From positions 1,484,001-1,548,000 of the forward strand of contig NZ_CP103965.1 of NCBI RefSeq assembly GCF_024970185.1: DNA of 64,000 nt. Direction: 5' to 3'. How positions within the stretch are numbered: position 1 is the first letter of the stretch; every line of letters begins with the position of its first letter. Below are positions 63,281 to 64,000 of this stretch, one piece after another. The stretch is from Pseudomonas sp. N3-W. Its GTDB lineage: Bacteria > Pseudomonadota > Gammaproteobacteria > Pseudomonadales > Pseudomonadaceae. The position numbers and the translations under genes were made by a program. The notes beneath the pieces are model-generated. The model had not been told where the DNA came from. It did not search any database and was given only the letters and a program-made list of their open reading frames with translations.

Positions 63281-63590
63281 GTCATAAGACTCCTGGCAAG
63301 CGGGTATGCGCGCAATCGAGATTGCACGAGCTTTGTGACAGGTAGGCATACGCCTGGAATTTGGAGCCCATGTCGATCCGGTAAGGCAGGTCGACGGGTA
63401 TTGTTATTGGCGGGCAGTTTGCCGGGGGAAGGCGGAACCTGAGGGTTCTCTGCCGGCAAAAAGTTTCTTGGAAGTATATTGTGACTCATCGGTCACATTT
63501 TGGCCGACGTCCTGATTCAAGCAGGCGAGACTGCATCGCGCAAGTGCCGTTGGTAAATTGTTCGACAACTTCTGCTCAGCGGTAGGCGGC
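63281..63590. other. Intergenic region between phaG and rsuA
   Basis: About 310 bases with the promoter of phaG expected near 63310-63420 and the rsuA 3' end beyond. It holds GTGACTCATCGGTCACATTT (63481), an imperfect inverted repeat. No gene is recognised. Confidence 0.4.
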
Positions 63591-64000
63591 TTAGATCAAT
63601 TGGATCTCTGCGGCGCTCAAAGGGCGGTACTCACCGGGCTCAAGCGTGCTGTCGAGCACCAGCGGCCCCATGCGTTCGCGATGCAGGCGCAGGACTTTAT
63701 TGTCGAAGTGACCGAACATGCGTTTCACCTGATGATAACGACCTTCGACAATGCTCAATCTCGCCGCTTTCGGGCCCAGCACCTGAAGCCCGGCGGGTAG
63801 GGTGGTCAGGTCTTCGAAGGCGAAGTACAGCCCCTCGGCAAACTTGAGCGCGTACTCCGGGCCGATGTCCTGCTCGGTTTCGACGTAGTAGATTTTCGGC
63901 AGTCTGGTCTTTGGTTGAGTCAGGCGTCGCGACCAACTGCCGTCATTGGTGATGATCATCAGGCCGGTGGTGTTGAAGTCCAGGCGGCCGGCAATGTGCA
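63591..64000 (-). CDS. rsuA: 16S rRNA pseudouridine synthase RsuA-like, 5' part beyond the window
   Basis: A partial gene of 136 readable residues. The motif HIAGRLDFNTTGLMIITNDGSWSRRLTQP at the window edge is the catalytic Asp loop (RLD) of RsuA/RluB-type synthases, followed by KIYYVETEQDIGPEY and GRYHQVKRMFGHFDNKVLRLHRERMGPLVLD. RsuA modifies U516 of 16S rRNA. The N-terminal S4 domain lies past the window. Confidence 0.85.
   Translation of the reverse strand, partial: HIAGRLDFNTTGLMIITNDGSWSRRLTQPKTRLPKIYYVETEQDIGPEYALKFAEGLYFAFEDLTTLPAGLQVLGPKAARLSIVEGRYHQVKRMFGHFDNKVLRLHRERMGPLVLDSTLEPGEYRPLSAAEIQLI

Overview
The window comes from a fluorescent-group Pseudomonas (P. fluorescens complex). 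The evidence is high G+C coding DNA, a complete pca operon set, a ttgABC/emhABC efflux operon with its TetR repressor, olsBA, phaG, and dozens of the GCGGGCAAGCCCGC-type REP palindromes typical of these genomes. Most genes belong to recognisable families; the accessory content is scattered between them.

Region 1 (about 1-14,000): protocatechuate branch of the beta-ketoadipate pathway. The order is pcaR, pcaK, pcaIJF, pcaHG, pcaT, pcaB, pcaD, pcaC, so ring cleavage, lactonisation, decarboxylation, hydrolysis, CoA transfer and thiolysis, plus two MFS importers, sit together. Candidate PcaR operators lie in front of pcaR, pcaK and pcaI. Both importer genes carry the same AAAAATAATG start context, which fits Hfq/Crc catabolite repression. 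After pcaC comes a six-copy, 133-bp tandem REP array and an OprD-type porin on the other strand.

Region 2 (14,000-33,800): the RND efflux pump ttgABC with divergent ttgR and a clear TtgR operator; an ArsR-MFS-OYE (xenB-like) operon with a pair of 19-bp elements in its promoter; acpH; olsBA for ornithine lipids; an acyl-CoA-dehydrogenase-like gene; a second tandem array with exactly the same 133-bp period but different sequence; a beta-lactamase-fold hydrolase; YceI; a cardiolipin-synthase-like PLD protein; and BglX.

Region 3 (33,800-44,900): a LemA/TPM operon, then a compact phage-derived module with no structural genes (HTH-only LuxR, two holin-like proteins, a CI-type repressor with a TTG start, an Ogr/Delta-like zinc finger and a hypothetical protein). 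Housekeeping genes follow, then a DapA-like/class II aldolase operon divergent from an XRE-cupin regulator with a 17-bp palindrome.

Region 4 (44,900-57,900): accessory genes. These are a DUF4917 (SIR2-like) protein, an Fe-alcohol dehydrogenase, a stand-alone alpha-oxoamine synthase with a drug exporter (possible small-molecule mini-cluster), FosA, a LysE exporter, a KGG stress protein, an orphan HsdR-N nuclease-like protein, and two tandem PixA/AidA inclusion-body proteins.

Region 5 (57,900-64,000): two SAM methyltransferases, an HicAB toxin-antitoxin pair in which the toxin gene hicA is frameshifted, an acyltransferase, tRNA-Gly(CCC), phaG, and the 3' part of an RsuA-type pseudouridine synthase cut by the window edge.

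No single obviously new system is certain. The best candidates for a second look are the oxoamine synthase/exporter pair, the structural-gene-free phage module, the lone HsdR-N and DUF4917 proteins, and the two equal-period REP arrays.
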